Positions 1 to 6,250 of a stretch of 7,979 nt of DNA are shown here, one piece after another (position 1 is the first letter of the stretch; the number at the start of each line of letters is the position of its first letter). Origin of the DNA: Candidatus Magasanikbacteria bacterium RIFOXYD12_FULL_33_17 (GTDB taxonomy: Bacteria; Patescibacteriota; Patescibacteriia; Magasanikbacterales; UBA922); the NCBI GenBank assembly GCA_001783255.1, contig MFRB01000031.1, positions 1 through 7,979 on the forward strand, read 5' to 3'. A program made the translations under genes and the position numbers. The notes beneath the pieces are model-generated. The model was not told the origin of the DNA. It was given only the letters and a program-made list of their open reading frames with translations, and did no database searches.

Positions 1-33
1 AAAAAAGAAAAGCATAATTAGCTTTTCTTTTTT
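1..33 (-). terminator. Intrinsic terminator of the tRNA operon
   Basis: Positions 1-13 pair perfectly with 21-33, giving a 13-bp hairpin with a 7-nt loop (14-20). Read on the minus strand it begins 2 nt after the last base of tRNA-Pro and ends in a run of six T (complement of A1-A6). This is the layout of a Rho-independent terminator for the Ala-Phe-Pro tRNA transcript. The A-rich left arm means it could also stop transcription arriving on the plus strand from outside the window. Confidence 0.8.
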
Positions 34-35
34 AG

Positions 36-109
36 TCGGAGTGAAAGGACTTGAACCTTCGACCCTCTGGTCCCAAACCAGATGCTCTAGCCAACTGAGC
101 TACACTCCG
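36..109 (-). tRNA. tRNA-Pro (anticodon UGG)
   Basis: This is a complete 74-nt cloverleaf on the minus strand. The acceptor arm CGGAGTG (109-103) pairs with CACTCCG (43-37) over 7 bp, and the discriminator base is A at 36. The D-arm starts TAGCTCAG, the anticodon stem CTGG/CCAG encloses a loop with TGG, and the T-loop is TTCAAGT. The anticodon UGG reads proline CCN codons, chiefly CCA. CCA is not encoded after the discriminator (CTA follows), so a CCA-adding enzyme must finish the 3' end. It is the last gene of the three-tRNA operon, directly ahead of the terminator. Confidence 0.97.
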
Positions 110-119
110 ATAATAGTTG

Positions 120-135
120 AAAGTTGAAAAACTTT
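120..135. other. Small hairpin in the Phe-Pro tRNA spacer
   Basis: AAAGTT (120-125) and AACTTT (130-135) form a 6-bp hairpin with a 4-nt loop, GAAA on the plus strand and TTTC in the minus-strand transcript. It lies in the 38-nt spacer between tRNA-Phe and tRNA-Pro. It could help separate the two tRNAs during processing, or may only reflect the repetitive AT-rich spacer. No function is shown by the sequence. Confidence 0.35.
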
Positions 136-147
136 CTGACTACTCTG

Positions 148-219
148 TGCCGAGGGGGAGAATTGAACTCCCGACACGAGGATTTTCAGTCCACTGCTCT
201 ACCACTGAGCTACCTCGGC
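148..219 (-). tRNA. tRNA-Phe (anticodon GAA)
   Basis: This is a complete 72-nt cloverleaf on the minus strand. The acceptor GCCGAGG (219-213) pairs with CCTCGGC (155-149), and the discriminator is A at 148. The D-arm is GCTC/GAGC, the loop CTGAAAA carries anticodon GAA, and the T-arm GGGAG/CTCCC has loop TTCAATT. It resembles bacterial tRNA-Phe throughout. One oddity: the anticodon stem GTGGA/TCCTC has a U-U mismatch at the 28-42 pair, leaving four of five Watson-Crick pairs. No 3' CCA is encoded. It is the middle gene of the operon. Confidence 0.96.
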
Positions 220-227
220 TTAAAAAA

Positions 228-308
228 ACAGTTAACATTTGACTTTTAACAATTAACTTTCTTTAAAATTACGTCAATGTTAAATAACAAAAGTCAATTG
301 TCAACTGT
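228..308. repeat. 20-bp inverted repeat between tRNA-Ala and tRNA-Phe
   Basis: The left arm 228-247 and right arm 289-308 are reverse complements at 18 of 20 positions, separated by 41 nt. In the minus-strand transcript this places a long stem between the end of tRNA-Ala and the start of tRNA-Phe. Inside the loop, 253-257 (TTAAC) can also pair with 279-283 (GTTAA). The arms are built of TTGAC/GTTAAC-like words that recur in the spacer. It could be an RNase III-type processing stem, or a palindromic intergenic repeat. Both readings are inference. Confidence 0.6.
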
Positions 309-314
309 CGATAG

Positions 315-387
315 TGGACCAGACAGGACTCGAACCCGCCACATCCGCCGTGCAAGGGCGGCGCTCTACCAGATGAGCTACTGGCCC
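315..387 (-). tRNA. tRNA-Ala (anticodon UGC)
   Basis: This is a complete 73-nt cloverleaf on the minus strand. The acceptor GGGCCAG (387-381) pairs with CTGGTCC (322-316), including the G3:U70 wobble that is the main identity element for alanyl-tRNA synthetase. The discriminator is A at 315. The anticodon stem CCGCC/GGCGG encloses loop CTTGCAC with anticodon TGC, and the T-loop is TTCGAGT. No CCA is encoded. It is the first gene of the tRNA operon, about 65 nt downstream of the predicted start of transcription. Confidence 0.97.
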
Positions 388-458
388 ATATATATCTTTG
401 GATAATTCATAAAAGCTACGAATTACATAAGAGATATAAGACTTTTTTAGACGAGAAA

Positions 459-487
459 ATTATATCAATAATGTAATAAAAAGTCAA
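459..487 (-). promoter_or_regulatory. Near-consensus sigma-70 promoter of the tRNA operon
   Basis: On the minus strand, TTGACT (487-482) is followed by a 17-bp spacer and a perfect TATAAT (464-459). This is one base from the ideal housekeeping -35/-10 arrangement. Transcription should begin near 452, giving a leader of about 65 nt before tRNA-Ala. It is the strongest promoter in the window, as expected for stable RNA genes. It lies just after the antiporter stop codon, so the tRNAs need not depend on read-through from that gene. Confidence 0.82.
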
Positions 488-513
488 TACTTATACCCAT
501 TCCTTCCACAAGA

Positions 514-2214
514 CTATTTTAAGCTGTTTATTCCTGAAGTAAAACGAAGTTGCATTTCTTGTTTTTGGTGTTTGCGCAAATCTAAGAACGTCTTTTCTGT
601 CCAAGACTTACCCTTTATTACATCAGCTATCCATTCTCCTCCCAAAAGGTGCGTCATCATCACATAATTGGCTCCTGCTTCATACAAATCATCCAAATAA
701 GTATTATGATAAAGATTACCTATTAAAATAGTCTTTTTATTAATCTTTCTAACATAACTAAAGAGAGTTATTTGATCATCATGATCAGGAATAGTAGAAA
801 TAACCATTTTGGTATTACTCAAAGGTAAAGTTTCCAAAAATTCTATATCACGAACATCCCCAAAAAAAGCGGCTATTCCACGTGATTTTAATCTAGTAAT
901 TGCTTCTGGATTGTAATCCACAACAGCATACTTAATTTCTTTTTCAGCCAAAGCTTCACAAACTTTCCAACCAATACGATGATAACCAAAAACAAAAACA
1001 TCATATTTTTCTTGAGTGTCTTCTTTTTGCTTGTGTTTATCTGGTCCAAACAACTTGAAAAAAGGATGAAGAAAATCAAAGACCTGCCCGTTATAAGTAA
1101 TAATATAAGAAGAAGTAATAATAGTAATGAGCGCAACTATGGTAAAAATTTCTAATTCATTACCCATAATATGCCCAGAATTACGACCAACTATTAACAA
1201 AACAAATCCAAATTCACTAACTTGTGCGGCCGTTACACCTGATAAAAAACTATTACGTCTAGTGAACTTCAAAAATCTAAAAACAGAATAAAGAATAAAA
1301 GGATTACCTATCAAAATAAAAATAGATAAAATCAAACCAATAGCCCAAATATTTGAAATATTAGCTAAAGACATTTCACTACCTAAAATAATGAAAAAAA
1401 TTATAATAAAAAAATCACGCAAAGGTTTTACTCTACTAGCAATTTCAGATTGATAAGGGGAAGAACCAAGAGTTAAACCCGCAATAATAGCACCTATTTC
1501 CAAAGAAAAGCCCAACCAATACAAAAGACTAGCAATTCCAAAACACCATGTAATAGTAAAAATAAATAAAAATTCATCTGAACGAGCAACAGAATCTAAT
1601 AATTTTGGAATTATATATCTTGCAGTTAAAATAACAAAACCAAAAAGAATAAAAATCTTCCCTACCAAAGTTCCAATTTCCAACCACAAACCATCACCTG
1701 TACCAACAGAAGTGACAACCATCATAATAAAAATTGCTACCAAATCTTGTACCACCATCAAACCTATAGTATAACGTCCATAAACACTTTCCGTATCTTT
1801 TTTTTCAGCCAACAACTTCACTATAATAATCGTACTAGAAAAAGTCAAAGCTATCGCCAAATATATTGCTGATGAAAAAGGAAACTTCATGGCAAGTAAC
1901 AACAAAAAACCAACAGTAGTTGTAAAGGTAACTTGTGTTAAACCAGTGATAACAGCAACTTTGCCAATACTTTTTATATGTTGCAAATTTAAACTCAAAC
2001 CAACAACAAACAAAAGTAAAACAATACCAAATTCTGCCAAAGCATCGAAAGTCTGACCACCACTTTGTAATAAATTCAAAAACATAGGGCCAGCAATAAT
2101 GCCCGCTAACAAATAAGCAATCAAAAGAGGCTGACGCAAAACACGCATCAAAAAAGCTACCGAGACAGTAATGCCAAGTAGTACGGAAATTTGTATAAAA
2201 ATATTATCAATCAT
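514..2214 (-). CDS. CPA2-family (KefB/KefC-type) cation:proton antiporter with RCK/TrkA-N domain
   Basis: This 566-residue inner-membrane protein should exchange K+ or Na+ for H+, supporting ion and pH balance. Residues 1-375 form about 12 hydrophobic segments of the Na+/H+ exchanger fold. The TFSST segment (124-128) and the QD pair (Gln156, Asp157) in a membrane helix match CPA2 proteins, where the Asp is the ion/proton site; EIGAIIAGL (239-247) is another family block. After a charged linker (about 385-403), residues 404-535 form a Rossmann RCK-N domain with Asp433 at the end of strand 2, which favours NAD(H). The nucleotide loop reads GYHRIG (410-415), with His412 in place of the usual second Gly. 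There is no RCK-C domain. The ATG at 2214 lies about 17 nt from the predicted transcription start and lacks a clear Shine-Dalgarno. The ion specificity cannot be read from sequence, so no kef symbol is assigned. Confidence 0.9.
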   Translation of the reverse strand: MIDNIFIQISVLLGITVSVAFLMRVLRQPLLIAYLLAGIIAGPMFLNLLQSGGQTFDALAEFGIVLLLFVVGLSLNLQHIKSIGKVAVITGLTQVTFTTTVGFLLLLAMKFPFSSAIYLAIALTFSSTIIIVKLLAEKKDTESVYGRYTIGLMVVQDLVAIFIMMVVTSVGTGDGLWLEIGTLVGKIFILFGFVILTARYIIPKLLDSVARSDEFLFIFTITWCFGIASLLYWLGFSLEIGAIIAGLTLGSSPYQSEIASRVKPLRDFFIIIFFIILGSEMSLANISNIWAIGLILSIFILIGNPFILYSVFRFLKFTRRNSFLSGVTAAQVSEFGFVLLIVGRNSGHIMGNELEIFTIVALITIITSSYIITYNGQVFDFLHPFFKLFGPDKHKQKEDTQEKYDVFVFGYHRIGWKVCEALAEKEIKYAVVDYNPEAITRLKSRGIAAFFGDVRDIEFLETLPLSNTKMVISTIPDHDDQITLFSYVRKINKKTILIGNLYHNTYLDDLYEAGANYVMMTHLLGGEWIADVIKGKSWTEKTFLDLRKHQKQEMQLRFTSGINSLK

Positions 2215-2237
2215 GAAAAATTTTAAATCACAAACAT

Positions 2238-2246
2238 ATTATAACA
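2238..2246 (-). promoter_or_regulatory. Extended -10 promoter of the antiporter gene
   Basis: On the minus strand, TGT-TATAAT (2246-2238) is an extended -10 element with a perfect hexamer. The -35 region 17 bp upstream (TAGAAG, 2266-2261) is weak, as is common when the TG extension is present. The start of transcription would be near 2231, only about 17 nt from the ATG, so the mRNA would be almost leaderless. The same TGTTATAATAT string occurs in the promoter of the upstream surface-protein gene. Confidence 0.68.
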
Positions 2247-2267
2247 AAAAATCAGAAAAACTTCTAG

Positions 2268-2303
2268 AAAAAATTATTAATTACTAATTATTAATTAATA
2301 ATT
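2268..2303 (-). terminator. A/T-only hairpin with T-run after the surface-protein gene
   Basis: On the minus strand, 2303-2292 pairs perfectly with 2283-2272 (12 bp, all A/T) around an 8-nt loop, followed by a run of T ending at 2268. It lies 26 nt past the stop of the lamin-tail gene and 25 nt before the antiporter promoter, where a terminator would be expected. With no G-C pairs the hairpin is weak, so termination may be partial. The same bases also form a 14-bp tandem repeat (2272-2285 and 2286-2299, 13 of 14 matching) and an 18-nt perfect palindrome (2286-2303). Confidence 0.45.
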
Positions 2304-2328
2304 GTTAACTACTATCTAAATAATAAAA

Positions 2329-5300
2329 TTATTTTTTACTAAAAATCTTTCTCAAAAAGCCCCTCACTTTCTCCCAAAACTTACCACCACTATTCTTGGC
2401 AAACAACCCAAAAAATATTGCCGTCACACCTCCTGCTGTCGCAGTCAAATATTTTTCGACCATATCAGCATTATCTTGATTCTTAGCTTGTTCTTGTTTT
2501 GTCACAAAATCTTCAGTTACACCAGTTTTCATAATATCATTTTGTGTACGTGGTAAAAGCTGATACTCTGTTTTAGTTTGGTGCAAAAGTCCAGTAACGA
2601 CAACCAAGTCACCTTCACGAAAAACATCTTTTTTAATTACAGCTCCAGCTTTGAAATAGACTTTTATTTCTTCTGTTCCATCATCCACATACATATAAGA
2701 AGTTTTTATTTCAGTAATTTCACCATTTACTTTGAGCAAACTTCCTTCATAACTTTCTCCAACATTAGCCAATTCCACAACCTGTCCCTGTGGCAAATCA
2801 ATATGTCCCACAACTTTAATATCACTTTTTTGTGATAATTTTATCCTGGTTTCATTACCACTCTCGGCAATCTCGCCTGTAACTTCAATAGTATCACCAA
2901 CTTCTAATTTAGGAAAATCCTTACTATACATATAGATTTGCACACCAGAGTTTTCATTTACAATATAAAAAAACTGTGTGCCGAGTACTCCAGGTTCCAC
3001 AGCAATAGTACCTGTCACAAAAACAACATCACCAATATCTTCATCCCGTACTTTTGTTAAACTAGTGTTTATTACTGGTTTTACAGAATTACTTTTGCCT
3101 TTGATAATTTTGCTACCTTTTACTTCTGGTAACACAGTTACAAAATTTTCAACACCCGGAGTTACCATACTCGTCCAAAGCCATTGTCCTTCACTATCCC
3201 GAACATAAGAAGCACCTTCAAACACATCATCAAATCTTATTTCTGTAACAATTGTACCATCTGGATAAAGAATACGAACCGAATCGCTAGTATTATTCAA
3301 AGCTAATTTAGTATCTTGTCTTCCAAAAACTTTGTACTCGTGAGCAAGAATATTTGTATTATCTGGAAAAGTATAAGCTTTCGATCCACCCTCTTCATCA
3401 TCAAGTTTTAAACCTGAAATATCCAAATCTTCATCTGTTGGATTATAAAGCTCAATAAATTCTGTTGTATCAGAGCCTACGGGATTTGGCAATATTTCAG
3501 AAATATTCAAAACCGAAACATTACTTTTACCATTATAACCTCCCACAAAATCACTACTCAACTTCACAGTAACAATAATTTCTTTTTTACTATTATTTGT
3601 GCCATCATCCACTTTGAGCGTGACACTATAAACTCCCTCTTTTAAAAATTTGTGTTCTACACTAGCACCTTCATCATCAGTACCATCCCCAAAATCCCAA
3701 TTAAAAGCAAGTTTTTTGTTATCAGGACTGACAGTATCAGAAGCATCAAAAGTCGCCCACTCGTTGACGGCAACTTCAATATCAGCATCAATGGCAATTA
3801 TAGGAGCCGCACTTTTACCTTCCACAAGATTTTTTGTCCCAGCTGTCACTTTGATACTCCAAACCCAGCTACCATCATTTGTTTTGACATAACTCATATC
3901 TTCCTCAGCACTGCCTGGATAGCTAACTCTATCAACGACCGAGCCATTTTTGGCATAAATTTTTACTTCATCTCCACCAGTGTTATTGAGAGCAATACCA
4001 GTCATACTACGTTTGAAAACAAGATAATCCCCCGGTTTCAAAATACCTTGTTTAATTGTATATTTTTTCTTGGTTGAGTCCGACAATTGCCAGTCTTTCA
4101 AATCTACTGTTTCTTGTCCATTATTGAAAAGTTCAATAAATTCATCCTCACTATCACTACCTTTGGGATTCGGAAAAACTTCATTAACAATGATATTACT
4201 TTGCAAAACAATATTCTCATTTATTTGTTCTCCATCTTCATTTGTTATCGAAAAAATATTTTTGGCATTTTTGGTAATAGTGTCAGTAATCACAAAATCA
4301 TAATAATCATTATCAGCATCTTGTCCATCCACTTTGCGAATAAGAGAATATGGATCGCTTGCGACAGGAGCATTATCAAAAATATTACCATCATCCCAAG
4401 AGCCATAAACTACTTTGTCAATTTCTTTACCACTAGGATCAGTCAACAACAGCAAATCTCCAGCATTATTCAAGTTGCCTTTAGGTTTCTCTATCACAAA
4501 AAAACCTTTAGCATCTATTTCCCCAACTAAAACGGTTTCTGTTTCACTACCATCATCCAGTTTCCAGCTAGCCAAATCAATAATTTCGGCAGTATTATTG
4601 AAAAGTTCAACAAACTCATCTCCACCATCAGTAGGATCTGAAACAAACTCGTTGATGACAATATCACGTGCATTATAACTTTTGTTATTTACTTCTGAAG
4701 AGTTTCCACTTCCACCACCAGAACTAGGTGAAACATTTTCAATTACTTTGATAATATTTAGACCACTTGGTGTTGGCTCACTCGTCACAGCAAAATCATT
4801 TTTATTATTTCCAGTGTTTTGTCCATCCACAATTCTAGCAACAGAATTTGGATCAGAAGTTACAGGTGCATTGTCAGAAACATTTTCATCATCAGGATCT
4901 TTCCAATTACCATAACGCACTTGATCAACAATATTACCTAAATTATTATAAAGCACAATTCTATCACCATCATTATTTAATTTTCCAGAACTAAAATCTA
5001 AAGTAATTTTTAGAAAACTCTCGTTATCTAACGGGTTATCTAAAGTAGCAATTTTTCGCGTACTAGTACTACCTTTTACACCTTCATGCAATTCCCAATC
5101 TTTCAAATCAACAGTAGAAGTTGAACTATTATAAATTTCTATCCATTCCTTATCAATACCAATCGAACTTGGATCACTAACAAATTCATTGATAACAACA
5201 CCATAATAATTATCATTGGTACTTGTTGAATTTGTTGATGGAGTTGATGTTGTGTTTTCATTAACAACATTTAAAACTAAGTTGTCGTTTCCAACACCAT

Positions 5301-6126
5301 TTTGCTCATCAGTTACTTTCAATTTAATATCATATTGTCCAGAACTTGAAAAAGAATAAGAAAAAATAGAACTGGTTGAAAAAGTACTATTGTCCAAAAG
5401 CCAATTATAACTTACAATTTGTCCATCACTATCACTAGATTGACTTCCATCAAAATTTATTTCTTCACCAACTTTAAAATTGGTACCATTAGTAACGATT
5501 TTTGCAGTAGGTAAAATATTTTCTGTTGGAGGATTATTATCAGAAACTGACCAATAATTTTTTTGACCTACGGTATTGCTGTCTGGATGTTCTTGCCAAT
5601 TATTTCCATCACTGGCTGTTTGGCTATAATCTATTCTTTCTAAAGAATGATTGTTCTCTGTTGCTTTGTAGCTAAATTGTTCTACAAAATAATCAGAAGC
5701 ACCTCCACCTGTTTTCAATCCAACACTTCCACTACTACCAAGATCATCCCAAGTACTATCTAAAACTAAAGAATCAAAATCTGGGTATTGCCCAAAAAAG
5801 TTATCATCATTTTCAACAATAATGGCATACTCATTTGGATGTAAAATAAATTCTTGTTTTTTACTTTTAGAACTAATATTCAAAAAATGATTTTTACCTG
5901 ATTTTATTTCCCAAAAACGCCAACCCGACAAATCAACATCTTCATTTCCCTTATTAAATATTTCTACCCACTGATAATTACTGTCAGCACAACCATAAGG
6001 ACAAATTTCCGTAATTACAATATCGTTGTCTGCACCATGCACAAAACTTGAAAATAAAAAAACACTCATAAAGAGTGCCGACACAACAAAAACAAAACTA
6101 ATTGAAACAAAAAATTGTTTTTTCAT
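2329..6126 (-). CDS. Exported multi-domain lamin-tail/PKD/OB-fold surface protein
   Basis: This 1265-residue protein has a Sec signal peptide (KK, hydrophobic 4-28, likely cleavage near residue 31-33). Domains in order: lamin-tail (LTD) 1 at about 34-195; PKD 1 at 205-289; LTD 2 at 307-450; LTD 3 at 487-615; LTD 4 at 644-765; PKD 2 at 775-856 with the canonical FNWDFGDGT; LTD 5 at 870-995; OB-fold 1 at about 1022-1106; OB-fold 2 at about 1112-1198. A hydrophobic segment (1226-1242) and a basic tail then suggest a C-terminal membrane anchor; there is no LPXTG motif. Ser/Thr/Asn/Gly-rich linkers (291-305, 466-485) separate modules. LTDs carry the (I/V)NEhhxxP...(E)(W/F)(I/V)E(I/L)(Y/F)N signature. 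LTD and PKD are immunoglobulin-like or beta-sandwich folds that bind ligands, and OB-folds often bind nucleic acid or sugar. I see no catalytic domain. A role as a surface adhesin, scaffold or DNA-capture protein is inference. AAGGGGG lies 2 nt before the ATG. Confidence 0.88.
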   Translation of the reverse strand: MKKQFFVSISFVFVVSALFMSVFLFSSFVHGADNDIVITEICPYGCADSNYQWVEIFNKGNEDVDLSGWRFWEIKSGKNHFLNISSKSKKQEFILHPNEYAIIVENDDNFFGQYPDFDSLVLDSTWDDLGSSGSVGLKTGGGASDYFVEQFSYKATENNHSLERIDYSQTASDGNNWQEHPDSNTVGQKNYWSVSDNNPPTENILPTAKIVTNGTNFKVGEEINFDGSQSSDSDGQIVSYNWLLDNSTFSTSSIFSYSFSSSGQYDIKLKVTDEQNGVGNDNLVLNVVNENTTSTPSTNSTSTNDNYYGVVINEFVSDPSSIGIDKEWIEIYNSSTSTVDLKDWELHEGVKGSTSTRKIATLDNPLDNESFLKITLDFSSGKLNNDGDRIVLYNNLGNIVDQVRYGNWKDPDDENVSDNAPVTSDPNSVARIVDGQNTGNNKNDFAVTSEPTPSGLNIIKVIENVSPSSGGGSGNSSEVNNKSYNARDIVINEFVSDPTDGGDEFVELFNNTAEIIDLASWKLDDGSETETVLVGEIDAKGFFVIEKPKGNLNNAGDLLLLTDPSGKEIDKVVYGSWDDGNIFDNAPVASDPYSLIRKVDGQDADNDYYDFVITDTITKNAKNIFSITNEDGEQINENIVLQSNIIVNEVFPNPKGSDSEDEFIELFNNGQETVDLKDWQLSDSTKKKYTIKQGILKPGDYLVFKRSMTGIALNNTGGDEVKIYAKNGSVVDRVSYPGSAEEDMSYVKTNDGSWVWSIKVTAGTKNLVEGKSAAPIIAIDADIEVAVNEWATFDASDTVSPDNKKLAFNWDFGDGTDDEGASVEHKFLKEGVYSVTLKVDDGTNNSKKEIIVTVKLSSDFVGGYNGKSNVSVLNISEILPNPVGSDTTEFIELYNPTDEDLDISGLKLDDEEGGSKAYTFPDNTNILAHEYKVFGRQDTKLALNNTSDSVRILYPDGTIVTEIRFDDVFEGASYVRDSEGQWLWTSMVTPGVENFVTVLPEVKGSKIIKGKSNSVKPVINTSLTKVRDEDIGDVVFVTGTIAVEPGVLGTQFFYIVNENSGVQIYMYSKDFPKLEVGDTIEVTGEIAESGNETRIKLSQKSDIKVVGHIDLPQGQVVELANVGESYEGSLLKVNGEITEIKTSYMYVDDGTEEIKVYFKAGAVIKKDVFREGDLVVVTGLLHQTKTEYQLLPRTQNDIMKTGVTEDFVTKQEQAKNQDNADMVEKYLTATAGGVTAIFFGLFAKNSGGKFWEKVRGFLRKIFSKK

Positions 6127-6164
6127 ATCCCCCTTATTAAAAATAAATTTCTAAACCCAAAAAT

Positions 6165-6173
6165 ATTATAACA
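6165..6173 (-). promoter_or_regulatory. Extended -10 promoter of the lamin-tail surface-protein gene
   Basis: On the minus strand, TGT-TATAAT (6173-6165) is an extended -10 with a perfect hexamer. The region 17 bp upstream (TTTTAT) is a poor -35. Transcription would start near 6158, leaving a leader of about 32 nt that ends in AAGGGGG (6135-6129), the most Shine-Dalgarno-like sequence in the window, although only 2 nt from the ATG. Confidence 0.65.
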
Positions 6174-6197
6174 CAAAACTTTTGAAAATAAAATAAG

Positions 6198-6225
6198 TTG
6201 TATTTACCAATTATTGTGCTATACT
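6198..6225 (+). promoter_or_regulatory. Promoter of the small NTP pyrophosphohydrolase gene
   Basis: TTGTAT (6198-6203), a 16-bp spacer and TATACT (6220-6225) preceded by TGC (6217-6219) form an extended -10 promoter on the plus strand. The start would be near 6232, giving a leader of about 18 nt. It points away from the surface-protein promoter; the two -10 elements are about 50 bp apart and their cores do not overlap. Confidence 0.6.
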
Positions 6226-6250
6226 AGCATTAACAAACTAATCAAAAAAT

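Noticed and set aside
262..304. TTGACA and TTGACT words in the Ala-Phe spacer as a second tRNA promoter
   Set aside because: On the minus strand no acceptable -10 hexamer occurs 16-18 bp downstream of any of them; they are better explained as part of the inverted repeat.
888..1136. Minus-strand 82-codon frame inside the antiporter gene
   Set aside because: It overlaps the antiporter on the same strand in another frame; its Leu/Lys-rich translation matches nothing and the antiporter frame is convincing throughout.
2268..2328. The AT-rich palindromic spacer as a replication origin
   Set aside because: There are no DnaA-box-like sites, and neither neighbour is dnaA, dnaN or another gene usual near origins; it fits a terminator or simple repeat better.
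2329..2450. A sortase (LPXTG) anchor at the C-terminus of the surface protein
   Set aside because: The hydrophobic segment and basic tail are present, but no LPXTG-like motif precedes them; a plain transmembrane anchor is the safer call.
2578..4915. Several plus-strand open frames of 76-147 codons opposite the large surface-protein gene
   Set aside because: They are antisense to one long minus-strand frame with clear domains, have Ser/Thr/Phe/Ile-rich low-complexity translations, no recognisable motifs and no promoters or terminators of their own.
3650..5210. Regularly spaced similar DNA segments, considered as a CRISPR or satellite array
   Set aside because: The similarity follows codons of the repeated lamin-tail domains at intervals of several hundred bases; there are no short identical repeats with unique spacers.
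6127..6250. A riboswitch or structured leader in the divergent spacer
   Set aside because: Predicted leaders are only about 32 and 18 nt, too short for known riboswitch classes, and show no stable hairpin.
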